In this document: piece after piece, positions 1 to 5,055 of the stretch | Layout of the letters: every line of letters starts with the position of its first letter | Numbering within the stretch: the stretch's first letter is position 1 | Origin: Zymomonas sp. | GTDB lineage: Bacteria > Pseudomonadota > Alphaproteobacteria > Sphingomonadales > Sphingomonadaceae | Assembly: GCA_027489105.1 (NCBI GenBank) | Contig: JAIYAJ010000264.1 | Span: forward strand, 1 to 5,751 | Direction: 5' to 3' | DNA: 5,751 nt | Translations under genes and position numbers: made by a program | Notes under the pieces: generated by a model | What the model saw: only the letters and a program-made list of their open reading frames with translations | Told to the model about the DNA's origin: nothing | Databases searched by the model: none

Positions 1-801
1 AATCTCGAGGCGCAGCTGGGTCTGACGCTGTTCGATCGCGAGGGGACGCGCAAGCCGGTGCTGACCACGGCGGGCCGCGCAGTGCTCGCCGAGGCGCGTA
101 TGGTGTCTCAGGGGATCGATGGCCTTCGTGCCAAGGTCAAAGGTCTGCTGGACGGTCTGGAGGCCGAAGTCGATCTGGCGGTGGATGTGATGCTGCCGGC
201 CGAGCGACTGGGACAGGTTCTGCGCGCCTTCGCCGAGCGCTTCCCGACGGTGTCGCTGCGCCTTCATGTCGAGGCGCTGGGTGCGGTCACCGCGATGGTG
301 CTCGACCGGGTGGCGACGATCGGCATTTCGGGCCCGCTCGCCGCCGGGGTCAGCGGCATCGATCTCGTCTCGGCCGGCTCGGTGCCGATGGTGCCGGTGG
401 CCGCGCCCGATCACCCCCTCGGCCGGACCGCGAAAATCCCGCCCGGCATGGGCCGCGAGCATGTCCAGATCGTGCTGACCGACCGCTCGCGCTTCACAGA
501 CGGACAGGATTATTCGGTGCTCAGCCACCGCACATGGCGCCTGGCCGACCTCGGCGCGAAGCACCAGCTGCTGCGGCAGGGCATCGGCTGGGGCAATATG
601 CCATTGCCGATGATCGAGCCCGACCTGATGGCCGGCACGCTCGTCCGTCTGCACATGCCCGATCATATCGGCGGCACCTACCGCTTCAACGGCATCTGGC
701 GCAGCGACACGCCACCCGGACCGGCCGGCTCCTGGCTGCTCGACCAGTTCGTGACGCTCGGCGCGAACGACGAGGAGGAGGAGGGGTTCGGCGATATCTG
801 A
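1..801 (+). CDS. LysR-family transcriptional regulator (5' end outside window)
   Basis: The reading frame is open from base 1 to the TGA at 799-801, giving 266 visible residues. The first codons read NLEAQLGLTLFDRE and then LTTAGRAVL, the conserved end of the LysR winged helix-turn-helix. About 30 N-terminal residues, including most of the DNA-recognition helix, therefore lie left of the window. A linker helix follows, and the periplasmic-binding-protein-like effector domain starts near visible residue 57 (VDLAVDVMLPAERL). It continues through typical LysR segments such as VPVAAPDHPL and LLRQGIGWGNMP. LysR proteins usually act as tetramers and commonly regulate a neighbouring, often divergent, gene. 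That gene would be off the left edge, so the target and ligand cannot be inferred. The protein ends in an acidic tail (DEEEE) encoded by four tandem GAG codons at 772-783. The family call is secure; the function is unknown. Confidence 0.95.
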   Translation, partial: NLEAQLGLTLFDREGTRKPVLTTAGRAVLAEARMVSQGIDGLRAKVKGLLDGLEAEVDLAVDVMLPAERLGQVLRAFAERFPTVSLRLHVEALGAVTAMVLDRVATIGISGPLAAGVSGIDLVSAGSVPMVPVAAPDHPLGRTAKIPPGMGREHVQIVLTDRSRFTDGQDYSVLSHRTWRLADLGAKHQLLRQGIGWGNMPLPMIEPDLMAGTLVRLHMPDHIGGTYRFNGIWRSDTPPGPAGSWLLDQFVTLGANDEEEEGFGDI

Positions 802-913
802 CCGGTGACATTTTGTTGCCGACAGCACGCCGCGATTGCTCCTCAAGTGAAAGCCGTTACGGCATGGCAATGAGGCGGGGGTCTGGTCGTGCCCTCAAGG
901 GGACGCAGCGGCA

Positions 914-1918
914 ATGACGAACGGCGGACTGATCGACCTATTCTATCCGGCATGGAGCACCGGGCTGGAGCATTGTGCGCAGGTTATCCAGTCGGCCATC
1001 CGGAAGGTTTCCGGCGGCCGGATAGAGGTCCGGCCGATGCGCGGGCGGATGTCCCTCTACCGCAAAGAGAAGCGCGGCGATCCGCCGCCGGACTATCTTC
1101 GCAAGACCGGCCGGCTTGCCATTTTCCTGGAGCGGGTTTTCGAACGGCCCTTCCTCGAAAATTACAAGTCGCGCATATTGCTGCCCAATCCCGAATGGTT
1201 CCTGCCGGAGGATGTCGAGTCAGCGGGGCGCATGATCAATGCGGTGTTCCACCGGAGCCGGTTCTCATACGACCATCTGGCGCCGCATCTGCCCGATGCT
1301 CGCCACCACCATGTCGGCTTCACCTCGCGCGACCCGGCGCTGCGGGTGAGCGACTACCGGACCTATGCGCATTTTCGGGGTAAGGCCACGACCCGGCATA
1401 GCCAGTTGCTGATCGATCTGTGGGCGAAGCGCGCCGACTTGCCGCGCCTCTCGTTGCAGGCCTATGGGCAGGACATCGGCCTGAACACGCGTCGATGGAT
1501 CGAGGATGGCAATCTGCGCCTGTTCCTCGGCTTCTTCCCCCAACATGAGGCCTATTTCCGGGAACTCGCGGCGAGCGGAATCCACCTCTGTACGTCTGCG
1601 GTCGAAGGCTTCGGCCATTATATCAACGAGAGCCGGGCGATGGGCGCGCTGGTCGTGACGCTCGACGCGCCGCCGATGAACGAACTGATCCGGCCTGATT
1701 TCGGCATTTTGGTGCCCACTGTCGACAGTGCGCCGCTGAACAGGGGCGTGCGCTACGTTACGACCATCGACCTGATCGAAGCGGCGATCGACCAAGTGCA
1801 GAGCCTGTCACATGCGCGAAGGGCCGAAATGGGCGCCAACGCCCGCGAGGCATTCGAACAGGATCAGAGGCAGATGCTCGCGCGCCTCACCGAGGCGCTG
1901 GCAAAAGAGTGGAACTGA
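914..1918 (+). CDS. GT-B fold (GT4-like) glycosyltransferase, acceptor unknown
   Basis: This 334-residue protein has the C-terminal half of a retaining GT-B glycosyltransferase. Residues 226-240 read CTSAVEGFGHYINES, which contains the EX7E pattern (E231 and E239) that contacts the nucleotide-sugar donor. It is followed by AMGALVVT (242-249) and a GILVP strand (264-268), as in GT4 C-terminal domains. Around 153-170, HFRGKATTRHS with the following helix resembles the segment that opens the donor domain. The N-terminal acceptor half (1-140) is diverged, and I recognise no subfamily. There is no signal peptide or membrane segment, so a cytoplasmic or membrane-face enzyme is likely. The ATG at 914 is preceded by AAGGGGA at 897-903, a usable though slightly distant ribosome-binding site. 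No sugar-nucleotide, flippase or polymerase gene is nearby, so it appears as a stand-alone gene. The donor sugar and acceptor are not inferable. Confidence 0.8.
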   Translation: MTNGGLIDLFYPAWSTGLEHCAQVIQSAIRKVSGGRIEVRPMRGRMSLYRKEKRGDPPPDYLRKTGRLAIFLERVFERPFLENYKSRILLPNPEWFLPEDVESAGRMINAVFHRSRFSYDHLAPHLPDARHHHVGFTSRDPALRVSDYRTYAHFRGKATTRHSQLLIDLWAKRADLPRLSLQAYGQDIGLNTRRWIEDGNLRLFLGFFPQHEAYFRELAASGIHLCTSAVEGFGHYINESRAMGALVVTLDAPPMNELIRPDFGILVPTVDSAPLNRGVRYVTTIDLIEAAIDQVQSLSHARRAEMGANAREAFEQDQRQMLARLTEALAKEWN

Positions 1919-1924
1919 CCCGGT

Positions 1925-2563
1925 TCAGTCGGGATGCACTTCCTGTGCCACCGCACACTTCTCGTTGGTCTGTTGTGAGCCGCCCCCGACCAGCGTGACC
2001 GCCAGAAAACCGGCCACGACCAGGATCGCGAAAGCCGCCGTAACCTTGCCGAGGTGGCGGTCGATCACCGCCTTGATCGGCGCGCCGAACAGGCGGAACA
2101 GGATGCCCACGATCATGAAGCTGATCGAGCGCGACGCGATCGAGGCACCGATGAAAACGAGCAGGTTCATGCCGATGAAGCCGGCAGTGATCGTCAGCAG
2201 CTTGAACGGGATCGGGGTAGCCCCCTTCACGATGATGATCTCGGCGCCATAGTCGCGCAGATAGCAGGCAGCCTTCGGGAAGCTCTCGGCCAGGCCGAGT
2301 GCGCGCAGCAGCGCCTCCCCGAACGCCTCGTAGACGAAATGCCCGATTGCATAGCCGAGCAGCCCGCCGGCCACCGAGGCCAGCGTCGCCACGGCGGCAA
2401 AACGGATCGCCTTCTTCGGTTCGGCCAGGCACATCAGTCCGAGCAGCGGGTGCGGCGGTACCGGAAAGAAGCTCGCCTCCATGAAGGCGAAGGCCGCCAG
2501 CCACCATTCGGCATGGCGGTGCGCCGCCTTGGCCATGGTCCAGTCATACAAGCGGCGCAGCAT
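1925..2563 (-). CDS. YqaA/DedA-superfamily (VTT domain) inner-membrane protein
   Basis: This 212-residue polytopic membrane protein matches the YqaA branch of the DedA/VTT (SNARE-associated) superfamily. Visible family marks are an early EASFFPVPPHPLL (29-41), which forms the re-entrant acidic/proline motif. A glycine-rich GGLLGYAIG (66-74) follows, then KGATPIPFKLLTITAGF (113-129), the signature TPxPFK..T..AG segment of the second re-entrant loop. Further hydrophobic spans lie at about 133-160 and 174-194. DedA-superfamily members are linked to lipid-carrier or phospholipid translocation and membrane homeostasis; the substrate of YqaA-type proteins is not known to me. The ATG at 2563 follows GGGGG at 2570-2574 with six bases between, a good ribosome-binding site. 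The 3' end faces the glycosyltransferase with six bases between the stops. The short hydrophilic tail after the last span contains one cysteine. Family assignment is confident; function is inference. Confidence 0.92.
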   Translation of the reverse strand: MLRRLYDWTMAKAAHRHAEWWLAAFAFMEASFFPVPPHPLLGLMCLAEPKKAIRFAAVATLASVAGGLLGYAIGHFVYEAFGEALLRALGLAESFPKAACYLRDYGAEIIIVKGATPIPFKLLTITAGFIGMNLLVFIGASIASRSISFMIVGILFRLFGAPIKAVIDRHLGKVTAAFAILVVAGFLAVTLVGGGSQQTNEKCAVAQEVHPD

Positions 2564-2564
2564 T

Positions 2565-2636
2565 TCATTCCCCCGAGCGTTCGGCCGCCTGATAGAGGCT
2601 CCACGCCCGGGGGGAAAGGGTATCAGTCCGCTGCGC
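2565..2636 (-). other. Short open stretch ending one base before yqaA; possible 3' remnant of a lost upstream gene
   Basis: Between the hydrolase stop and the YqaA start, the minus strand stays open for 23 codons in the hydrolase frame. It ends ...AWSLYQAAERSGE and a TGA at 2567-2565. That stop is separated from the YqaA ATG by one base (TGAaATG), and the YqaA ribosome-binding site lies inside the stretch. This is how the last codons of an upstream operon gene usually look. There is no start codon of its own, and the hydrolase stop (TGA, 2639-2637) closes it upstream. It may be the truncated tail of a gene replaced by the hydrolase, or a chance open frame in GC-rich DNA. A weak CTGATA/TATCAG inverted repeat (2589-2594 and 2621-2626) also lies here, without a T-tract. 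Confidence 0.25.
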
Positions 2637-3464
2637 TCAACTGCGCGCGAAGGCGAGCAGGTCGGCGTTGAACCGGTCCTGATGCGTCGCGGTCAAACCG
2701 TGCGGAGCGCCTTCATAGACGAGCAGTGCGGCATCCTTGACGATCCTGGCGGAGAGTTCGCCCGAATTGCCGATCGGCACGATCTGGTCGTCGTCGCCGT
2801 GGATGATCAGGGTGGGCACGTCGATCGCCTTCAGGTCTTCGGTATAGTCGACCTCCGAGAATTCGTGGATGCAGAGATATTGGCCGAGAATCGAGCCTGC
2901 CATTCCCTGCGCCCAGAAGCCCTGCCGCAGCCCTTCGTTCGCCGTCACGCCTTCACGGTTGAAACCGTAGAAGGGTGTCGTCAGGTCGAGATAGAATTGC
3001 GAGCGGTTGGCTGCGACGCCGTTGCGGATCCCGTCGAACAGCTCGATCGGCAGGCCGCCTGGATAGGCTTCGGTCTTCGCCATGATCGGTGGGACCGCGC
3101 CCACCAGCACCATCTTCGCCACCCGCGCGGTACCGTGGCGGCCGACATAATGGCTGATCTCGCCGCCGCCGGTAGAATGGCCGACGAGGATCAGGTTGTT
3201 GAGGTCGAGCGCCTCGATGACGGCCGCCAGATCATCGGCGTAATTGTCCATGTCGTTGCCGGTCGCGGGCTGGTCCGAGCGGCCATGGCCGCGACGGTCA
3301 TGGGCAATGACGCGATAACCGGCCTGGGCGAAGAAGAGCATCTGACCGTCCCAGGCGTCCGCCGAAAGCGGCCAGCCATGGGCGAAGAGAATGGGCTGGG
3401 CATCCTTGGGCCCCCAATCCTTGACGAAGATGCGGGTGCCGTCCTGCGTGGTGACATAGGTCAT
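2637..3464 (-). CDS. Alpha/beta hydrolase, non-heme chloroperoxidase/esterase type
   Basis: This 275-residue serine hydrolase belongs to the cofactor-free haloperoxidase/arylesterase group and has that group's usual length. It opens with [14 protein letters not shown] and then [14 protein letters not shown] (29-42), which supplies the oxyanion hole. Next are [12 protein letters not shown] (55-66) and the nucleophile elbow GHSTGGGE (95-102) with Ser97. HGDDDQIVP (222-230) carries the acid, probably Asp226, and APHG (253-256) carries His255. The catalytic triad is intact. Such enzymes hydrolyse esters or lactones and can form peracids that halogenate without haem or metal; the natural substrate here is unknown. 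No signal peptide is seen, so it is probably cytoplasmic. The frame is open 84 codons further upstream. The ATG at 3464 is chosen because family similarity starts there and AAAGGA precedes it at good spacing. A 148-base gap with a palindrome separates it from the Lrp gene. Confidence 0.93.
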   Translation of the reverse strand: MTYVTTQDGTRIFVKDWGPKDAQPILFAHGWPLSADAWDGQMLFFAQAGYRVIAHDRRGHGRSDQPATGNDMDNYADDLAAVIEALDLNNLILVGHSTGGGEISHYVGRHGTARVAKMVLVGAVPPIMAKTEAYPGGLPIELFDGIRNGVAANRSQFYLDLTTPFYGFNREGVTANEGLRQGFWAQGMAGSILGQYLCIHEFSEVDYTEDLKAIDVPTLIIHGDDDQIVPIGNSGELSARIVKDAALLVYEGAPHGLTATHQDRFNADLLAFARS

Positions 3465-3584
3465 GGTGAAGTCCTTTCCGAATGATCCGGCTGTCGGTAC
3501 CGGGCCCGTTCGCCCGTCCGTCTCGCTGAAAGCAGATCTATGAGATCGCGGACCTTCGATGCAGTCGTATAAAATCGTCCAGAA

Positions 3585-3603
3585 TGTTCTATATTTTAGA
3601 ACA
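3585..3603. promoter_or_regulatory. Perfect 7+7 bp inverted repeat, candidate operator upstream of the hydrolase
   Basis: TGTTCTA (3585-3591) and TAGAACA (3597-3603) are exact reverse complements separated by the five bases TATTT. The repeat sits in an AT-rich patch within an otherwise GC-rich region. It lies 121 bases upstream of the hydrolase start and 9 bases past the end of the Lrp gene. The size and symmetry suit a dimeric helix-turn-helix regulator. On the minus strand a TTGTGA (3619-3614) lies 17-19 bases before AATATA/TATAGA inside the repeat, so it may overlap a promoter, but neither -10 match is strong. There is no T-tract after it and the stem is AT-rich, so a terminator is less likely. 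Binding by the adjacent Lrp protein is a guess. Confidence 0.45.
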
Positions 3604-3612
3604 GATGGCCGG

Positions 3613-4065
3613 TCACAAGGGAAGGGCGGTCGAATATTTGATCTGCTCCATCGCGAAGGACGAGGTGACGTCGCGTAAGGGGACGGAGCGGATGATGCGC
3701 TTGTAGATGCGGTCATAATCGTCGATGTCGGCGCACACGATCTTTAGCAGATAATCGGTTTCCCCGCTCATGCGGTAGAACTCGGTTACCTCCGGGATTT
3801 CGGAGACCGAGCGGGCGAATAGCGACAGCCATTCCTCGCTATGCTCGTTCGCGCGGACCCCGACGAAGACGACCGTCTTCAGCCCCACCTTGGCCGGATC
3901 GACCAGGGTTACCCGGCCGCGAATATAGCCCTCGCGCTCCAGCCGCTTGACGCGTTTCCAGCAGGGGGTCTGCGAGAGCCCGGCCGCCTCGGCGAGTGCC
4001 GCCAGCGGCAGTGTCGCGTCGCGCTGCAGATGGGCAAGAATCCGGCGGTCGGTGGCATCCAGCAT
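3613..4065 (-). CDS. Lrp/AsnC-family transcriptional regulator
   Basis: The 150-residue protein has the standard Lrp/AsnC length and layout. The N-terminal [16 protein letters not shown] leads into a helix-turn-helix at about 21-43 ([20 protein letters not shown]...), where [13 protein letters not shown] is the recognition helix. A hinge ([17 protein letters not shown]) joins it to the RAM effector domain at about 64-140, with the GETDYLLKI signature at 101-109. These regulators form dimers to octamers and sense amino acids or related small ligands; the ligand here is not inferable. Three in-frame starts are stacked: TTG at 4080, ATG at 4071 and ATG at 4065. The 4065 ATG is chosen because GGAGA lies eight bases upstream, whereas it is only two bases from 4071. 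The choice changes two to five residues. The gene is divergent from the DUF6356-like gene and co-oriented with the hydrolase, both plausible targets, along with itself. Confidence 0.94.
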   Translation of the reverse strand: MLDATDRRILAHLQRDATLPLAALAEAAGLSQTPCWKRVKRLEREGYIRGRVTLVDPAKVGLKTVVFVGVRANEHSEEWLSLFARSVSEIPEVTEFYRMSGETDYLLKIVCADIDDYDRIYKRIIRSVPLRDVTSSFAMEQIKYSTALPL

Positions 4066-4073
4066 TTTCATTC

Positions 4074-4078
4074 TCTCC
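4074..4078 (-). promoter_or_regulatory. Ribosome-binding site deciding the Lrp start
   Basis: On the minus strand GGAGA (4078-4074) is the only good Shine-Dalgarno match before the Lrp gene. It is eight bases from the ATG at 4065 but only two from the ATG at 4071, and it overlaps the region just inside the alternative TTG at 4080. Spacing therefore favours initiation at 4065. Confidence 0.6.
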
Positions 4079-4184
4079 AAACTGCCGAAGGGAGAATGAT
4101 CTTATCGCATCTCGCACGGATGAAGACAGAAAAAAGAAGCATGTCGCGCCTGCGCGCCCATATTCTGGTGGCGAGGAGACGATC

Positions 4185-4463
4185 ATGAAGAAGCTGTTCC
4201 TGGATCACCCCGCGTCGGTTGGCGAAAGCTATGCCGAGCATTTCGTAAACGCCGCAGGCTTTGGCCTGCTGCTGGGACGCGCGGCTTGTGCCTGCTTCAT
4301 CCATGCGCTGGTGCCCGCGCTGTTCGAGCGGACGGCGAGCCGCTTGGTTACTCAGTTGCACGACCGGATGGTAACCAATCGGCGGCGAAGGGAGTTGGAA
4401 ACAAGCGAGCCCGGTTCTGCTACCGCTCGTCAAAGCAAGATACACATTGGTGCAACGCAATAA
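4185..4463 (+). CDS. DUF6356-like small protein of unknown function
   Basis: This 92-residue protein starts MKKLFLDHPASVGESYAEHF. A hydrophobic stretch follows at about 21-47 (AAGFGLLLGRAACACF, then IHALVPALF), and then the basic helix TASRLVTQLHDRMVTNRRRRE. From memory this pattern matches the small DUF6356 family common in sphingomonads, whose function I do not know. The single hydrophobic segment followed by an arginine cluster suggests a peripheral or single-pass inner-membrane protein with the basic end in the cytoplasm (inference). The frame is open upstream to 3996, but the ATG at 4185 is supported by AGGAG at 4174-4178, six bases away, and by where the similarity starts. The final 22 residues (LETSEPGSATARQSKIHIGA...) look less conserved and may be a lineage-specific tail. 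It is divergent from the Lrp gene, with about 110 bases between. Confidence 0.83.
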   Translation: MKKLFLDHPASVGESYAEHFVNAAGFGLLLGRAACACFIHALVPALFERTASRLVTQLHDRMVTNRRRRELETSEPGSATARQSKIHIGATQ

Positions 4464-4471
4464 GACAAAAG

Positions 4472-4499
4472 TTTACAGTATTTTACATTCCATACGTAT
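4472..4499 (+). promoter_or_regulatory. AT-rich candidate promoter/operator region of the BLUF gene
   Basis: The 80 bases between the small protein and the BLUF gene are distinctly AT-rich at 4464-4505. They hold two TTTACA hexamers ten bases apart (4472-4477 and 4482-4487), each a fair -35 match, and an 8-bp perfect palindrome ATACGTAT (4492-4499). A -10-like TATTTA lies at 4497-4502, 19 bases after the first hexamer. The ten-base phasing puts the repeats on one face of the helix. A promoter is likely here because the next gene is only weakly coupled to the one before. The exact elements are inference. Confidence 0.35.
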
Positions 4500-4543
4500 T
4501 TATCGCAACCGTCCGGCACGCAAACCCTTGTATTGCAAAGGCT

Positions 4544-4987
4544 ATGCTTCAGTCGCTGATATATGTGAGCCGCAGCCTGTTGGTGCTCCCGGTCCAATGT
4601 GGGGAGATCAAGGCCATCGTCGCGGTGTCCGAACGGCGCAATGCGGCGCTGGGTGTCCGTGGCTCGCTTCTCTTTACCGAACGGCATTTCGCGCAGCTGC
4701 TCGAAGGACCGCCGTCGGCCGTCGACGCGGTGATGCGGAGCATCGAGAAGGACCATCGCCACGAAGCGGTAACGGTGATCGAGACAAAGCCGATCGACAG
4801 CTATCGGTTCGCCGACTGGAGCCTGTCTTATTGGGGCGACGCCGGCTATGTCGACACGCAGATCGGGCGGCTCCTCGACGGTGAGGCGGGCGAAGAAGCG
4901 GCCGATCTGTACATGCTGATCCAGCGCATGGCGCAGGAGAGCCGCAAGGCAGGCGGGCCGATCGGCAGACCTTCGCAACGCTGCTGA
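4544..4987 (+). CDS. BLUF-domain blue-light photoreceptor (FAD-binding), stand-alone
   Basis: The 147-residue protein is a BLUF domain (about 1-98) plus a short helical tail. BLUF domains bind FAD non-covalently and change hydrogen bonding around the flavin in blue light. The key residues are present: Tyr7 (LIYVSRS), Asn33 (RRNAALGVRG), Gln51 (HFAQLLEG) and Trp92 (FADWSLSYWG). The Asn-to-Gln and Gln-to-Trp distances (18 and 41) equal those I recall for AppA. The Tyr-to-Asn distance is two residues longer. KDHRHEAVTVIE (69-80) is the usual I..D.RH..v segment. The position of the conserved Met two residues after Trp is Leu94 here. There is no attached EAL, GGDEF or cyclase domain, so signalling must go through a partner protein. 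The ATG at 4544 begins right at the conserved domain; AAAGG (4537-4541) precedes it at short spacing. A strong terminator follows. Confidence 0.94.
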   Translation: MLQSLIYVSRSLLVLPVQCGEIKAIVAVSERRNAALGVRGSLLFTERHFAQLLEGPPSAVDAVMRSIEKDHRHEAVTVIETKPIDSYRFADWSLSYWGDAGYVDTQIGRLLDGEAGEEAADLYMLIQRMAQESRKAGGPIGRPSQRC

Positions 4988-5001
4988 TCCTATTCCAATG
5001 A

Positions 5002-5043
5002 AAAAGGCCGGACCCCTGCGGACCCGGCCTTTTCCTTTTTTCC
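5002..5043. terminator. Bidirectional intrinsic terminator between the BLUF gene and the convergent DHS-like gene
   Basis: AAAAGGCCGG (5002-5011) and CCGGCCTTTT (5024-5033) are exact reverse complements around a 12-base loop. The GC core has six base pairs. On the plus strand the stem runs into TTTTCCTTTTTTCC, and on the minus strand the other arm ends in TTTTT. The hairpin therefore suits both the BLUF gene, ending at 4987, and the minus-strand gene, ending at 5056. Confidence 0.88.
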
Positions 5044-5055
5044 TGTCGACCGCGA

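Noticed and set aside
1919..1924. Terminator between the convergent glycosyltransferase and yqaA genes
   Set aside because: Only six bases separate the stops, and I see no hairpin with a T-tract there. Transcripts probably overlap.
2564..2636. Two small hairpins before yqaA (GCCT/AGGC and CCGA/TCGG) resembling a guanidine-II (mini-ykkC) riboswitch
   Set aside because: The loops are CTATC and ACGC rather than the paired ACGR loops required, the stems are only four base pairs, and YqaA is not a guanidine exporter.
2054..2671. Plus-strand open frame opposite yqaA
   Set aside because: It is antisense to a clear membrane protein; its Arg/Glu-rich product shows no family features.
2481..3485. Long plus-strand open frame (334 codons) across the hydrolase region
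   Set aside because: It is antisense to an alpha/beta hydrolase with an intact catalytic triad. Its product has no recognisable domain and reflects GC-rich codon bias.
3465..3716. Upstream extension of the hydrolase frame to 3716
   Set aside because: The extra 84 residues overlap the Lrp gene, are low in family similarity, and lie upstream of a good ribosome-binding site and the conserved N-terminus at 3464.
4185..4463. Small gene next to a regulator as a toxin-antitoxin pair
   Set aside because: The regulator is a full Lrp/AsnC protein and the genes are divergent with separate leaders. The small protein matches a DUF6356 pattern and not a toxin family known to me.
4464..4543. EcfG-type general stress promoter before the BLUF gene
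   Set aside because: No GGAAC with a correctly spaced GTT is present in this gap.
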